DNA from: Sphingosinithalassobacter tenebrarum
Lineage (GTDB): Bacteria; Pseudomonadota; Alphaproteobacteria; Sphingomonadales; Sphingomonadaceae
Length of the DNA: 64,000 bases
Reading direction: 5' to 3'
Assembly: GCF_011057975.1 (NCBI RefSeq)
Contig: NZ_CP049109.1
Span: forward strand, 2,139,001-2,203,000
In this document: positions 1 through 8,700 of the stretch, in pieces
Position numbering within the stretch: the stretch's first letter is position 1
Layout of the letters: every line of letters begins with the position of its first letter
Notes under the pieces: model-generated
What the model was told of the DNA's origin: nothing
Databases searched by the model: none
Seen by the model: only the letters and a program-made list of their open reading frames with translations
Program-made: the position numbers and the translations under genes

Positions 1-931
1 GCGCCGATCCGGCGAGGGTTCCGTCGGCGCCCTTGCATACGCCGTCCTCGACCCGGATAGTCTGCCCCATAAGGCTGAATTGCTGCATTTGCCCGCCGAC
101 CGGCGGCATCGCGTCCGTGACCAGCATCGCGCCGTCGAGCCCGCGCGCGGCAAGCGCGATCTTCACCGTCGCCGGATGGACGTGATGGCCATCGACGATG
201 ATTCCGAAATGCGTATCCCGGTTTTCGAGGGCTGCGCCGACCATGCCCGGTTCGCGCGCCTGAAGCTGATTCATCGCATTGAAAAGATGTGTGAAACCGG
301 CAAGTCCTTGATCAAGGGCGCTGCGGGTTTCGCGATAGTCCGCCAGGCTGTGCCCGGCGCACACCCTGATGCCTGCGTCGGTCAGCTTGCCGATCGCGCC
401 CGGCGCCGCGAGCTCGGGGGCCAGGGTCACGATCCGGCGCCCGAGCGTGGGAGCTGTGAGCAGGGCAATCGCGGACTCATCCAGTTGGGTGAATTTCTCG
501 GCGAGATGGATGCCCTTCTTGCCGGGGTTGAGATGCGGCCCTTCGACATGCAGCCCCAACAGGCCGGGCACTTTCGCCTCGATCGCCTGCTCGGTAGCCG
601 AGATCGCAGCGGCGACGACGGGCCGGTCGTCGCTGATCAGGGTCGGCATGATCCCTGTCGTGCCGAACCGCCGGTGCGCACGCGCGATCGCGTCTATTCC
701 CGCAACGGTGGGCTGATCGTTCAACAGCACGTCGCCGCCGCCATTGACCTGCGTGTCGATAAAGCCGGGCAACAGCCAGCCGCCGCCCAAATCGCATCGC
801 GTATGAGCGGCGGGCACGTCCGCGACCGGAACGAGGCCGCCAATGCGACCGTCGGCGATCAGAAGGGCGTGATCGGAGACAACTGCGTCGGGAAGGACGA
901 TGCTTGCGCCAAGCAGGGCGGCGGTTTTCAT
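1..931 (-). CDS. nagA: N-acetylglucosamine-6-phosphate deacetylase (3' end outside window)
   Basis: Cytoplasmic metal-dependent amidohydrolase that removes acetate from GlcNAc-6-phosphate to give glucosamine-6-phosphate. About 310 N-terminal residues are present; the C terminus lies beyond the left edge. Reading the minus strand gives the family's DTQVNGGG segment near residue 60, the metal-binding HVEGPHLNPGKKG motif around residues 128-138 (E130), an AGHS histidine, the GFTHLFNAM histidine and LVTDAMPP with the catalytic Asp, so the visible part looks active. The ATG (929-931) overlaps the TGA of the upstream SIS-domain gene as ATGA, implying translational coupling. The product feeds directly into the deaminase encoded just upstream. 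Family assignment is secure. Confidence 0.93.
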   Translation of the reverse strand, partial: MKTAALLGASIVLPDAVVSDHALLIADGRIGGLVPVADVPAAHTRCDLGGGWLLPGFIDTQVNGGGDVLLNDQPTVAGIDAIARAHRRFGTTGIMPTLISDDRPVVAAAISATEQAIEAKVPGLLGLHVEGPHLNPGKKGIHLAEKFTQLDESAIALLTAPTLGRRIVTLAPELAAPGAIGKLTDAGIRVCAGHSLADYRETRSALDQGLAGFTHLFNAMNQLQAREPGMVGAALENRDTHFGIIVDGHHVHPATVKIALAARGLDGAMLVTDAMPPVGGQMQQFSLMGQTIRVEDGVCKGADGTLAGSA

Positions 932-1992
932 AAAGTGCGCGTGACCTTCCGCAGGTGAGGCGGCTGATCGGGATTGCGATGCCGCATCACGGCTATTCTG
1001 TTGGCCAGTGGATAGAAGCTCAGGATGGAAGCGATGGCGCCGAGCGCCGGATGGCGCGCGTCCACCGTGGGCAGCCTGAAGTCGGCCAGGGCGATATCCT
1101 CGGCCATTCCCGATGCGATGATCCGGGTTTCGCGCTGATGAAAATCGGAAAGCCTGTCGGACAGCCCCGCGCGCGCCGCGTCCACGGGGCCGATCACCAG
1201 AACGGTATCGCCGCGGCCAACCAGCGTCATGGGGCCGTGTGCCACTTCGGCAATGCTGAAGGCTTCGGCATGCAACCCGGCCGCTTCCTTGAATTTCAGC
1301 GCTGCCTCACCCGCGATCGGGAGGGTCAGGCCACGCCCGAGAACCAGCAGGCTTTCCGTTTCGGCGAGCAGCGGCGCGGCCGACGCCCAATCCGCGTCCC
1401 GGGCGCGTCGCAACAGATCGCCGATCGTTTGCAGTTCGTCGAGCAGCAGGTGATCCTGGGTCCACTCGGCGATCAGATGCGCGATCGCGACAAGCGTGCA
1501 AACGAAGCTTTTGGTAGCGGCGACGCTCTCTTCCTTCCCGGCATGCACCGGAACCACCCAGTCGGAAAGCGCGGCCAGCGGCGATTCGACGTCGTTGACC
1601 ACCGCGATGATCATTGCGCCCTGTCGGGCTGCATCTTCGGCTGCGGCGATCAGATCGGGACTGCGGCCCGATTGCGAGACCACGATAAGCGGGATGTCGC
1701 AGAATTTGGGCGAGGTAGTGCGATAGAGCGAGCCGATCGATGGTGCATGGCTAAGCGTCGGCGGCCCGCCGCGGGTTTCGGTCAGCACCTTGGCGAAGCC
1801 CGCTGCCTGATCCGAACTGCCGCGCGCAAGCGTCGCCATGAAGTCGGGGTCGAGCGCACGAAGCCTTTTGCCGAGCGCGCGCATCAAATCCGCATTCGCG
1901 GCGATCTGTGCCTCGCACCTTTCAGGGCTTTCCGCTGCCTCGCTAAGCATCAGCGATGATTGTCGATCCAATGAGTCTGTCTCGCTTGCCAT
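928..1992 (-). CDS. nagB-II: Glucosamine-6-phosphate deaminase, SIS-domain type (NagB-II)
   Basis: A 354-residue protein with two SIS (sugar isomerase) domains and no glutaminase domain, like the GlmS isomerase half. The first SIS domain carries LARGSSDQAA and VVSQSGRSPDLI near residues 55-115, followed by the GKEESVAATKSF phosphosugar signature. The second has LGRGLTLPIAGEAALKFKEAAGLHAEAF. Proteins of this architecture next to nagA replace classical NagB, converting GlcN-6-P to fructose-6-P and ammonia in the cytoplasm. The gene overlaps nagA by 4 nt and is divergent from anmK. The ATG at 1990-1992 has only a weak ribosome binding site, and an AGTGGTATTA-like half-site lies within 10-20 nt upstream. 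AgaS-like specificity is the main alternative. Confidence 0.88.
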   Translation of the reverse strand: MASETDSLDRQSSLMLSEAAESPERCEAQIAANADLMRALGKRLRALDPDFMATLARGSSDQAAGFAKVLTETRGGPPTLSHAPSIGSLYRTTSPKFCDIPLIVVSQSGRSPDLIAAAEDAARQGAMIIAVVNDVESPLAALSDWVVPVHAGKEESVAATKSFVCTLVAIAHLIAEWTQDHLLLDELQTIGDLLRRARDADWASAAPLLAETESLLVLGRGLTLPIAGEAALKFKEAAGLHAEAFSIAEVAHGPMTLVGRGDTVLVIGPVDAARAGLSDRLSDFHQRETRIIASGMAEDIALADFRLPTVDARHPALGAIASILSFYPLANRIAVMRHRNPDQPPHLRKVTRTL

Positions 1993-2000
1993 GCGTTTCT

Positions 2001-2043
2001 AATACCACTTTGTTCAAAATGCGCAATTGGTTTTATAATGGTT
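2001..2043. promoter_or_regulatory. Putative GntR/HutC operator in the nagB-II/anmK divergent region
   Basis: Two imperfect elements: AATACCACTT (2001-2010, AGTGGTATT on the minus strand), abutting the nagB-II start, and TTGGTTTTATAATGG (2027-2041). Both share the TGGT...TA composition of HutC-subfamily operators, and the first half-site recurs upstream of the TonB receptor. The cluster's own GntR regulator is the likely ligand. Assignment is by inspection only. Confidence 0.4.
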
Positions 2044-2164
2044 GCATCGCTGGCTAGCCCTGTGCAGAAGACCCCCGGCACTGGCGCGTGGCGGCGGCGC
2101 AGCCTCTCCCTCGCCGAATCGGCGGCTCGTCCGCGCTTTCTGACATCAGATGGAATAGGGCCAT

Positions 2165-3271
2165 ATGCGCGTTTTGGGATATATGAGCGGCACATCGCTT
2201 GATGGCGTCGACGCGGCAATCATCGATACGGACGGCCATGAGGTCCGGCATTTCGGTCCTGCGGCATTCACTGCCTTTACCGATGGCGAGCGAAAGACCA
2301 TCGGGCGCGCGGTCGAACTTGGCCTGCGCTGGAACGGCTATGGCGAGACACCGGCGATATTCATCGCCGCGAGCGCCGCCTTGCACGACGTGCACTTGCG
2401 GACGGCCGGCAAGCTGCTTGCCGCAAATGGCGGTGCGCTGGATCTTGTCGGATTCCACGGCCAGACAGTGCTTCACCGTCCCGAACGGGGGCTGACGATC
2501 CAGATCGGCGACCCGGACCGGCTTAGCCAGGATCTGGGCGTGCCTGTCGTCGCCGGGATGCGTCATGCGGACATGGCGAATGGCGGGCAGGGCGCGCCGC
2601 TCGTTCCCGCCTATCACGCGGCGCTTGCTCCCCGGGTCGCGGCGGGTGCCGGGCCGGTGGCGTTCCTCAATCTCGGCGGTGTCGCCAATGTGACCTGGGT
2701 GGGCGCCGACGGTACGCTGATAGCGTTCGATACCGGGCCTGCTTGCGGGTTGATCGATTCGCTCGTGCAGGCACGCGGGGCAGGCGCCTATGATGCGGAC
2801 GGCGCCCTCGCGGCGCGCGGCAAAGTCGATGGTGCGATCCTCGACGCCATGCTTGGCCATCCCTATTTCCGCCAGCGCCCCCCGAAATCGCTGGATCGCT
2901 ACGACTTCTCGACAAGTCGTGTCGATCCTTTGAGTCTTGAAGATGCGGCCGCGACGCTCACGGCGTTCACGGTAGAGGCGGTCGCGCTTGCATGTGAGGT
3001 ATTTCCCCGGCCGCCGCGCACGTGGGTCGTATGTGGGGGCGGGCGTCACAACGCGACAATGATGCGCGCGCTGGCGTTGCGGCTGGGGGATTGCCGGTCC
3101 GCGGACGACTTCGGATTGCGCGGTGATTTCATTGAGGCGGAGGCGATGGCGTTTCTCGCCGCCAGGTCCCGACTGGGCCTCCCCCTGACCTTTCCCGGCA
3201 CCACCGGGGTGGCCCGGGCCATCAGCGGCGGAACGCTGTCGCTGCCCGCCCGCGCTCCTGAGTGGTTATAA
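2165..3271 (+). CDS. anmK: Anhydro-N-acetylmuramic acid kinase
   Basis: Cytoplasmic kinase that hydrolyses the 1,6-anhydro ring of anhydro-MurNAc and phosphorylates it to MurNAc-6-phosphate, the substrate of MurQ encoded downstream. The 368-residue length is normal for the family. Visible motifs are the N-terminal ATP-binding GYMSGTSLDGVDAA (residues 5-18), GFHGQTVLHRP, LNLGGVANVT, FDTGPACGLIDS and the C-terminal VCGGGRHNATMM. No signal peptide is present. The gene is divergent from nagB-II and followed by the TonB receptor. Its stop codon lies inside the putative operator of that receptor, so the two may be separate transcription units. The assignment rests on strong motifs. Confidence 0.96.
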   Translation: MRVLGYMSGTSLDGVDAAIIDTDGHEVRHFGPAAFTAFTDGERKTIGRAVELGLRWNGYGETPAIFIAASAALHDVHLRTAGKLLAANGGALDLVGFHGQTVLHRPERGLTIQIGDPDRLSQDLGVPVVAGMRHADMANGGQGAPLVPAYHAALAPRVAAGAGPVAFLNLGGVANVTWVGADGTLIAFDTGPACGLIDSLVQARGAGAYDADGALAARGKVDGAILDAMLGHPYFRQRPPKSLDRYDFSTSRVDPLSLEDAAATLTAFTVEAVALACEVFPRPPRTWVVCGGGRHNATMMRALALRLGDCRSADDFGLRGDFIEAEAMAFLAARSRLGLPLTFPGTTGVARAISGGTLSLPARAPEWL

Positions 3272-3290
3272 TACCATATGTATACCACTA
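3263..3290. promoter_or_regulatory. Putative GntR/HutC operator upstream of the TonB receptor
   Basis: TGGTTATAATACCA (3263-3276) is a near-palindrome with TGGT/ACCA arms. It is followed by a second ATACCACT half-site at 3282-3289. A TTGACA hexamer follows at 3292-3297, so the operator would abut a -35 element, although no convincing -10 is seen at the right distance. The same AGTGGTAT half-site occurs upstream of nagB-II. The anmK stop codon overlaps the palindrome. Confidence 0.45.
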
Positions 3291-3414
3291 CTTGACATGT
3301 CGAAAGATTGTATTGAAAAGGTAACGAGAGTGACATGTCGTGTTCACCTGGATCGCCGTCGCAAACGGATGCGTGACAGGGGGGGGTAAATCAGAGATCA
3401 TGGAGGTCAGCATC

Positions 3415-6165
3415 ATGAAGCGTAATCTTGGCAATATGGTTGGCTGGGCGGCCTTGGCCGTTTCGCTCGCATCGCTCCCTGGCGTCGCATCGGCTCAGGT
3501 GGCGGATGCCGATCAGGCGGATGAAGACGCCTCCTGGCAGGGTGATATCGGCGAAGAGATCATCGTCACCGGCTCGCGAATTCCAACTGCCGGGTTGCAG
3601 ACAACCAGTCCGGTCGTTGCAGTGTCGCAGGAGGACATCCAGCTTCAGACCGCCCTCACGGTCGAGGATTTCTCGGTCAAGCTACCGCAGCTTTCGGGCG
3701 GTGTCCGCCAGGGTTCGCAAGGCAGCGATTCGTTCGGCGCGCAGGTGCTGGAACTGCGTAATTTCGGCCAGAGCCGCTCGCTGGTCCTGATCAACGGAAC
3801 CCGGGCCGCGCCGTTCAGCTTCCGAAACTCGGCCGACGTCAATGCGTTGCCGGCTTCGTTGATCAAGCGAGTCGAAGTGCTGACCGGCGGCGCCGCCGCG
3901 GTTTATGGCGCCGATGCGGTCGCGGGCGTGGTCAACTTCGTCCTGAATGACGATTTTTCGGGCATGCAGGCTTCGGGCGCCGCGCGCCTTTCTGAGCATG
4001 GCGGTGAGCAATATGGCGGATCGCTGATGGTCGGCGGTTCGCTTGGCGATCGCGGCCATGTGGTGGTCGCGGCGGACTATACCCGGCGCACGGGCTTCGA
4101 GGCGGCCAGTCGCGACTGGGCGGCAACACCCGGTGCCACGATTCCGAGCATCGGCGGGTTCTTCACCGACGTTTCGAGCGGACGGACTTTCGGGTTCACC
4201 GATGATGGTCAGTTCACGCTCACGCCGTCGGCCGTTTCGAACATCAGCGATCAGTATCCGGTCGTGTCGGGTCTCGAGCGGATAAACGTCGCGGCGCTGT
4301 TCAAATATGAACTGGCGCCCGCAGTCGAGGCCTATGGCCGCGTGATGTACACCAATGTGCAGACCGATGAGACCGGTACGCCGGGTGCCAACCCTCCGGC
4401 AATCGATCAGGTCGTCCAGATCTCCGAAACCAACCCGTATCTGACGCCCGATATTCGCAGCCAGCTCACCTTCGTGGGCGGCGTTGCGGATGTGCGCGTC
4501 CAGCGGTCGCTCGCGGAACTGGGCGTGATGACCTATAATACCGAACGCGATACGTTTCAGGGTCAGTTGGGCTTTCGCGGTCCGGTGACCGACAATATCC
4601 GCTGGAACGTCTATGCCCAATATAGCCGATCGACCGAAGAATCGCCGATCACCGGCGACGGGCTGGTACGCAACAGCTCCGGCCAGAGTGTCTTCGGGCA
4701 GGTCGTGAACCAGATCGACATTTTCGGTCCCAATGGTGAAGGGGTGGCCGCGGCATTGGGCAGTACCATCTTCAGCAACGGGCGTGATCGCGACCAGTTC
4801 GTGACGTCGGCAACTTTCAGCGGGACGTTCGATGATTTCGTGGTGCTTCCGGCCGGGTCGATCGGCTTTGCGCTGGGCGCGGAATACCGCCGGGAAACGG
4901 CGAGCATTACGCAGGACACCGCCATTCTGACAGGCAACACCTACCGCCAGGGGGTGCGCGCCGCCTATAGCGGCGATTTCGACGTCGCCGAACTCTACGG
5001 CGAATTGCTGGTTCCGGTGCTCCATGATCTGCCGCTGATCGAGCAACTGGATCTAGGGGGCGCCTATCGTCTAGCCGACTATGATCGCTTCGGCACGCAC
5101 GGAACCTGGAAGGTCGAGGCCAACTGGAAAGTGGACGACAATGTCCGGCTGCGCGGCACCTACCAGAGCGTGTTGCGCACTCCCAATTTCGGCGAATTCG
5201 CGGCGGATACCTCGTCGCTGCCGTTCAGCAATCTCATCACCGTCGCGCGGCTGACGCCGCGTTATGGCGGCGACCCCTGTGTGCTGGGCACCGGCGACGC
5301 GGCGCAGTGCGCGCGTTTCGGGGCGCCGGGTGTCGGGTCCGCCGATTCGTTCGATCCCGCCTATCTTTCGGGATCCTATTTCTATGGCGGCAACCCGGAC
5401 GTGCAGCCCGAAAGCGGCAAGACGACGACGATCGGTGTCGTCCTGACGCCCGAATTCGCGCCGACGCTGAACATCACCGTCGACTGGTACGAGCTCGACC
5501 TGGAAGGCGCCGTGGGCGTAATCCAGCCGGTCGCCGCGATCACCAGCTGCTATATTACCGATCCGCGCGCGGATAATCCGCTTTGCGGCCTGGTGACGCG
5601 CGATCCGACGACTGGGTATTTCGTCGATGCGTTCGTCAATCAACAGAATCTGGGCCGCATCAATCAGAAGGGCATCGATATCTCGGCGGTATATACGCTC
5701 GAATCGCCTGCTCTGCCGGGCCGCGGTATTCGCTTCAGCTACCAGGGCAATATTGTCACCAGCTACACCATCCAGGCGAATTCGACCGTCGATCCGGTCC
5801 AGTGCAAGGGCACGTTCGGCGCGACTTGTTCGAGCGATTCGACCACGCTCGTTCAGCCCGATTACCGCCATGATGCCTCGGTGTCCTGGCTGTTGGCGGG
5901 TGGGCTGGTGCAGTTCAACTGGCAGCGGATAGGCAAGGTCGACAACAGCGCCCCGGGCGCGACGGACAGCATCCCCGCGCAGAACATCTTTGACCTGACC
6001 GGTTCGATGGACCTGAACGATATGTTCACGCTGAATGCCGGCATCTACAATCTGTTCGACAAGGAGCCTCCCTTTGTGGCGAGCGGCGGGGTATTCAACA
6101 CCTTCCCCGACACGTACGACATCCTCGGCCGGACCTATGGCCTCTCGCTGACCGCTCGTTTCTAA
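3415..6165 (+). CDS. TonB-dependent outer-membrane receptor of the amino-sugar cluster
   Basis: A 916-residue TonB-dependent transporter. The start is placed at 3415 because GGAGG (3402-3406) precedes it and a clean signal peptide follows (about residues 1-27, ending VASAQ). The mature N terminus has an EEIIVTGSRIP TonB-box-like segment. Next comes a plug domain with LELRNFGQSRSLVLINGTR and VEVLTGGAAAVYGADAVAGVVNFVL, then a beta-barrel ending in aromatic YGLSLTARF. Its place between anmK and a symporter gene points to import of a peptidoglycan- or chitin-derived sugar across the outer membrane. The substrate is inference. An upstream reading-frame extension to 3340 lacks a ribosome binding site. 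Confidence 0.9.
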   Translation: MKRNLGNMVGWAALAVSLASLPGVASAQVADADQADEDASWQGDIGEEIIVTGSRIPTAGLQTTSPVVAVSQEDIQLQTALTVEDFSVKLPQLSGGVRQGSQGSDSFGAQVLELRNFGQSRSLVLINGTRAAPFSFRNSADVNALPASLIKRVEVLTGGAAAVYGADAVAGVVNFVLNDDFSGMQASGAARLSEHGGEQYGGSLMVGGSLGDRGHVVVAADYTRRTGFEAASRDWAATPGATIPSIGGFFTDVSSGRTFGFTDDGQFTLTPSAVSNISDQYPVVSGLERINVAALFKYELAPAVEAYGRVMYTNVQTDETGTPGANPPAIDQVVQISETNPYLTPDIRSQLTFVGGVADVRVQRSLAELGVMTYNTERDTFQGQLGFRGPVTDNIRWNVYAQYSRSTEESPITGDGLVRNSSGQSVFGQVVNQIDIFGPNGEGVAAALGSTIFSNGRDRDQFVTSATFSGTFDDFVVLPAGSIGFALGAEYRRETASITQDTAILTGNTYRQGVRAAYSGDFDVAELYGELLVPVLHDLPLIEQLDLGGAYRLADYDRFGTHGTWKVEANWKVDDNVRLRGTYQSVLRTPNFGEFAADTSSLPFSNLITVARLTPRYGGDPCVLGTGDAAQCARFGAPGVGSADSFDPAYLSGSYFYGGNPDVQPESGKTTTIGVVLTPEFAPTLNITVDWYELDLEGAVGVIQPVAAITSCYITDPRADNPLCGLVTRDPTTGYFVDAFVNQQNLGRINQKGIDISAVYTLESPALPGRGIRFSYQGNIVTSYTIQANSTVDPVQCKGTFGATCSSDSTTLVQPDYRHDASVSWLLAGGLVQFNWQRIGKVDNSAPGATDSIPAQNIFDLTGSMDLNDMFTLNAGIYNLFDKEPPFVASGGVFNTFPDTYDILGRTYGLSLTARF

Positions 6166-6178
6166 TGGTCTCTGCGTC

Positions 6179-6206
6179 GGGTGTCCGGCCGCTGCGCCGG
6201 ACACCC
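6179..6206 (+). other. Intercistronic hairpin between TonB receptor and symporter genes
   Basis: A perfect 11-bp stem (GGGTGTCCGGC at 6179-6189, GCCGGACACCC at 6196-6206) with a 6-nt loop lies 13 nt after the receptor stop. No T-run follows, so this is more likely an mRNA-stabilising or attenuating hairpin than a full terminator. It could let receptor mRNA exceed symporter mRNA. Confidence 0.55.
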
Positions 6207-6230
6207 GCGCGTCGGAAGTGAGGCACTGGA

Positions 6231-7793
6231 ATGTTGCCCTTTAGTAGCATCGACTGGATCGTGATCGCGATCTACATCCTCCTGCTGGGCCTGGTCGGCT
6301 GGCTATGTTCTCCGAAGAAGACCGAATCCGCGCGGGACTATTTTCTCGCCGGCGGGACGGTGCCCGCCTGGCTGGCGGCCGTTTCGGTGCTGTCCACCAC
6401 GCAGTCGGCGGCGACGTTTCTCGGCGGGCCCGATTACGGCTACAAAGGGGACCTTACCTATCTGAGCACCATCCTGGGCGCGTTTCTGGGGTTTGCATTC
6501 GTCGCGCATGTTCTGATCCCGCGCTTTTACGCCATGCGTGCGACAACTGTGTACGAACTGCTCGGCCAGCGCTTCGGTGAGCGGGCGATGAAATGGGCGG
6601 GCGGAATGTTCCTTGTGGGGCGGCTGCTGGCCAGCGGCGCGCGCGTATATCTTGCCGCGATCGCGATCGCGATGGTGATGACCGGCATGGTCACCTCGGC
6701 CACCGTGATGGCTGCGTCGGCCCTGCTGGTGATCGTCAGTCTCGGCTTCACGTTCTTCGGCGGGCTGAAGTCGGTGATCTGGAACGATTTCCTTCAGTTC
6801 AATGTCTATGTCGTCGCGGCACTGGCCATCCTGGTCTATCTGCGCCTTTCCATCCCCGTCTCGAACGAGGAAATACTGGCGGCGCTTTCCGCCGCGCCGG
6901 ACGGTATGAACAAGCTGCGCCTGTTCGATCTGTCCCTGGACCTTTCGCACCCCTTCTCGCTGCTGGCGGTACTGACCGGGGTCGCGCTGCTCTATGTCGC
7001 CAATGCCGGGCTCGATCAGGATACCACCCAGCGGTTGCTCGCCTGCAAGGATGCCAGGGAAGGGGCCCGCGGTCTGTATATTTCGGCTGCGGCAACGCTG
7101 CCGGTCATCGCGATCTTCGTGTTCATCGGTTCGCTGCTTCACATCTATTATGGCCGACCGGACCTGATGCAGGGCGCCGGCGGCCAGGCGGGTGAAGCGA
7201 TCTCCGGCGAGAAGGTGAACGTCTTCATGTACTATATTCTGACGGAAGTTCCTTCGGGCCTGCGCGGGCTGGCGACGATCGGCATCGTGGCGGCGGCGGT
7301 GGGCACGACGAATTCGGCGCTCAACTCGATGTCGTCGGTGCTGATCCAGGATTTCTATCGGCCCTGGCGGGAACGGCGCGGTCAGGTCGCTGAGTATCAC
7401 TTCGTCGTCGCGGGGCGCGCCGGAATGGCGCTTATCGGGCTCGGAATGTTCGTGCTCTCGGCACTTTCCTATTATTGGCAGAGAAATACTGAAATGGGAC
7501 TCCTCGAGTTCGCACTTCAGGTCATGGTATTCGCATATGCCGGGCTGCTGGGGGTCTATTTCACCGCGGTGTTCACGCAGCGCGGCAATAGCGGATCGGT
7601 GGTCGCGGCGCTGTTCGCCGGTTTCGTCACCGTTCTTCTGTTTCAGCCGGCGATCGCGCAGATGCTGCATTTCCCCGCAGTCCTCGCCGGGCTCTCCTTC
7701 CCCTTCCAGCTCTGCCTGGGCACGCTGGTTGCTGCGATAGTCTGCGCGGCACCGGCGGGTCACAAGGCATCCATCAAGCCGCAATTCAGTTGA
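6231..7793 (+). CDS. Sodium:solute symporter (SSS family), putative amino-sugar importer
   Basis: A 520-residue inner-membrane protein with roughly 13-14 hydrophobic helices. The N-terminal SSS hallmark is visible as DYFLAGGTVPAWLAAVSVLSTTQSAATF (residues about 36-63). The GIVAAAVGTTNSALNSMSSVLIQDFYRP segment is the family's conserved Na-binding helix region. It lies between the TonB receptor and murQ, 7 nt before the latter, so it is the only inner-membrane transporter of the cluster. The neighbouring anmK and murQ suggest anhydro-MurNAc, MurNAc or GlcNAc as substrate. That is inference, because SSS substrates cannot be read from sequence. Confidence 0.85.
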   Translation: MLPFSSIDWIVIAIYILLLGLVGWLCSPKKTESARDYFLAGGTVPAWLAAVSVLSTTQSAATFLGGPDYGYKGDLTYLSTILGAFLGFAFVAHVLIPRFYAMRATTVYELLGQRFGERAMKWAGGMFLVGRLLASGARVYLAAIAIAMVMTGMVTSATVMAASALLVIVSLGFTFFGGLKSVIWNDFLQFNVYVVAALAILVYLRLSIPVSNEEILAALSAAPDGMNKLRLFDLSLDLSHPFSLLAVLTGVALLYVANAGLDQDTTQRLLACKDAREGARGLYISAAATLPVIAIFVFIGSLLHIYYGRPDLMQGAGGQAGEAISGEKVNVFMYYILTEVPSGLRGLATIGIVAAAVGTTNSALNSMSSVLIQDFYRPWRERRGQVAEYHFVVAGRAGMALIGLGMFVLSALSYYWQRNTEMGLLEFALQVMVFAYAGLLGVYFTAVFTQRGNSGSVVAALFAGFVTVLLFQPAIAQMLHFPAVLAGLSFPFQLCLGTLVAAIVCAAPAGHKASIKPQFS

Positions 7794-7800
7794 GGATCCC

Positions 7801-8700
7801 ATGAATACTGAAGCCCGTGATCCTCGTTATGTGGAGATTGACCGCTGGCCCACATCGGTGGCCGTCGCCGCGATGATCGAAGCCCAGATATCCGCCGTCG
7901 CCAGTCTGCAGTCACAAACCGAACGGATCGCCGAGGCGGCCGAGGGCGCGGCCGAAAGGCTCGGTGACACAGGGCGGCTCGTCTATGTCGGCGCGGGCAC
8001 TTCGGGCAGGCTGGCTGTTCAGGACGGTGCCGAACTGTTCCCGACCTTCGGCTGGCCGCATGAGCGGCTGGCCTTTCTGATGGCCGGTGGAATCGAGGTG
8101 TTCACGAAAGCGGCCGAGATGGCCGAGGACGATGCGGATACCGCGCGCCAGGAGATTGCCGCCGCCGGGATCGGACGTGACGATGTAGTGATCGGCGTGG
8201 CTGCCAGCGGACGGACGCCGTACACGCTTGCCGCGATCACATCGGCGCGTGAGGCCGGGGCGCTGACGATCGGCGTGGCGAACAATCCCGGCAGCGCCCT
8301 GCTGGAAGCGGCGGAAATCGGTCTGCTCGCCCGGACCGGTGCCGAAGTAATCGCGGGGTCCACTCGCATGAAGGCCGGAACGGCCCAGAAAGTCCTTCTC
8401 AACACGCTGTCTACGGCAATCATGCTCCGGCGCGGGCTCGTTTACGACGGCATGATGGTCAATATGAAGATCTCGAACGAAAAGCTTCAGAGCCGCGCCG
8501 AACAAATGGTGCAGGATATCGCCAGGGTGGATACCGATACTGCCGCCGCGGCGTTGGATTCTGCGGATCTGGATATAAAATTGGGCGTGCTGTTGGCGCT
8601 GGGTCTGAGTAAGGTGGCGGCGATCCAGCTTCTTCACGCGCACAAGCAGAACTTACGTCAGGCGCTGAACGCAATGCAAAAGGCAACGGCGAATGCGTGA
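7801..8700 (+). CDS. murQ: N-acetylmuramic acid 6-phosphate etherase
   Basis: Cytoplasmic lyase that cleaves the D-lactyl ether of MurNAc-6-phosphate, giving GlcNAc-6-phosphate and D-lactate. At 299 residues it matches the usual length of about 298. The SIS-domain motifs VYVGAGTSGRLAVQDGAEL (residues about 60-78), with the catalytic Glu, and the family signature around ARTGAEVIAGSTRMKAGTAQK are both present. GAGGA precedes the ATG. The gene starts 7 nt after the symporter and overlaps the regulator by 8 nt. It links anmK to nagA in one pathway. Confidence 0.97.
   Translation: MNTEARDPRYVEIDRWPTSVAVAAMIEAQISAVASLQSQTERIAEAAEGAAERLGDTGRLVYVGAGTSGRLAVQDGAELFPTFGWPHERLAFLMAGGIEVFTKAAEMAEDDADTARQEIAAAGIGRDDVVIGVAASGRTPYTLAAITSAREAGALTIGVANNPGSALLEAAEIGLLARTGAEVIAGSTRMKAGTAQKVLLNTLSTAIMLRRGLVYDGMMVNMKISNEKLQSRAEQMVQDIARVDTDTAAAALDSADLDIKLGVLLALGLSKVAAIQLLHAHKQNLRQALNAMQKATANA

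Noticed and set aside
3340..3414. A 25-codon N-terminal extension of the first TonB receptor
   Set aside because: It has no ribosome binding site and would bury the signal peptide that begins at 3415 behind a GGAGG.
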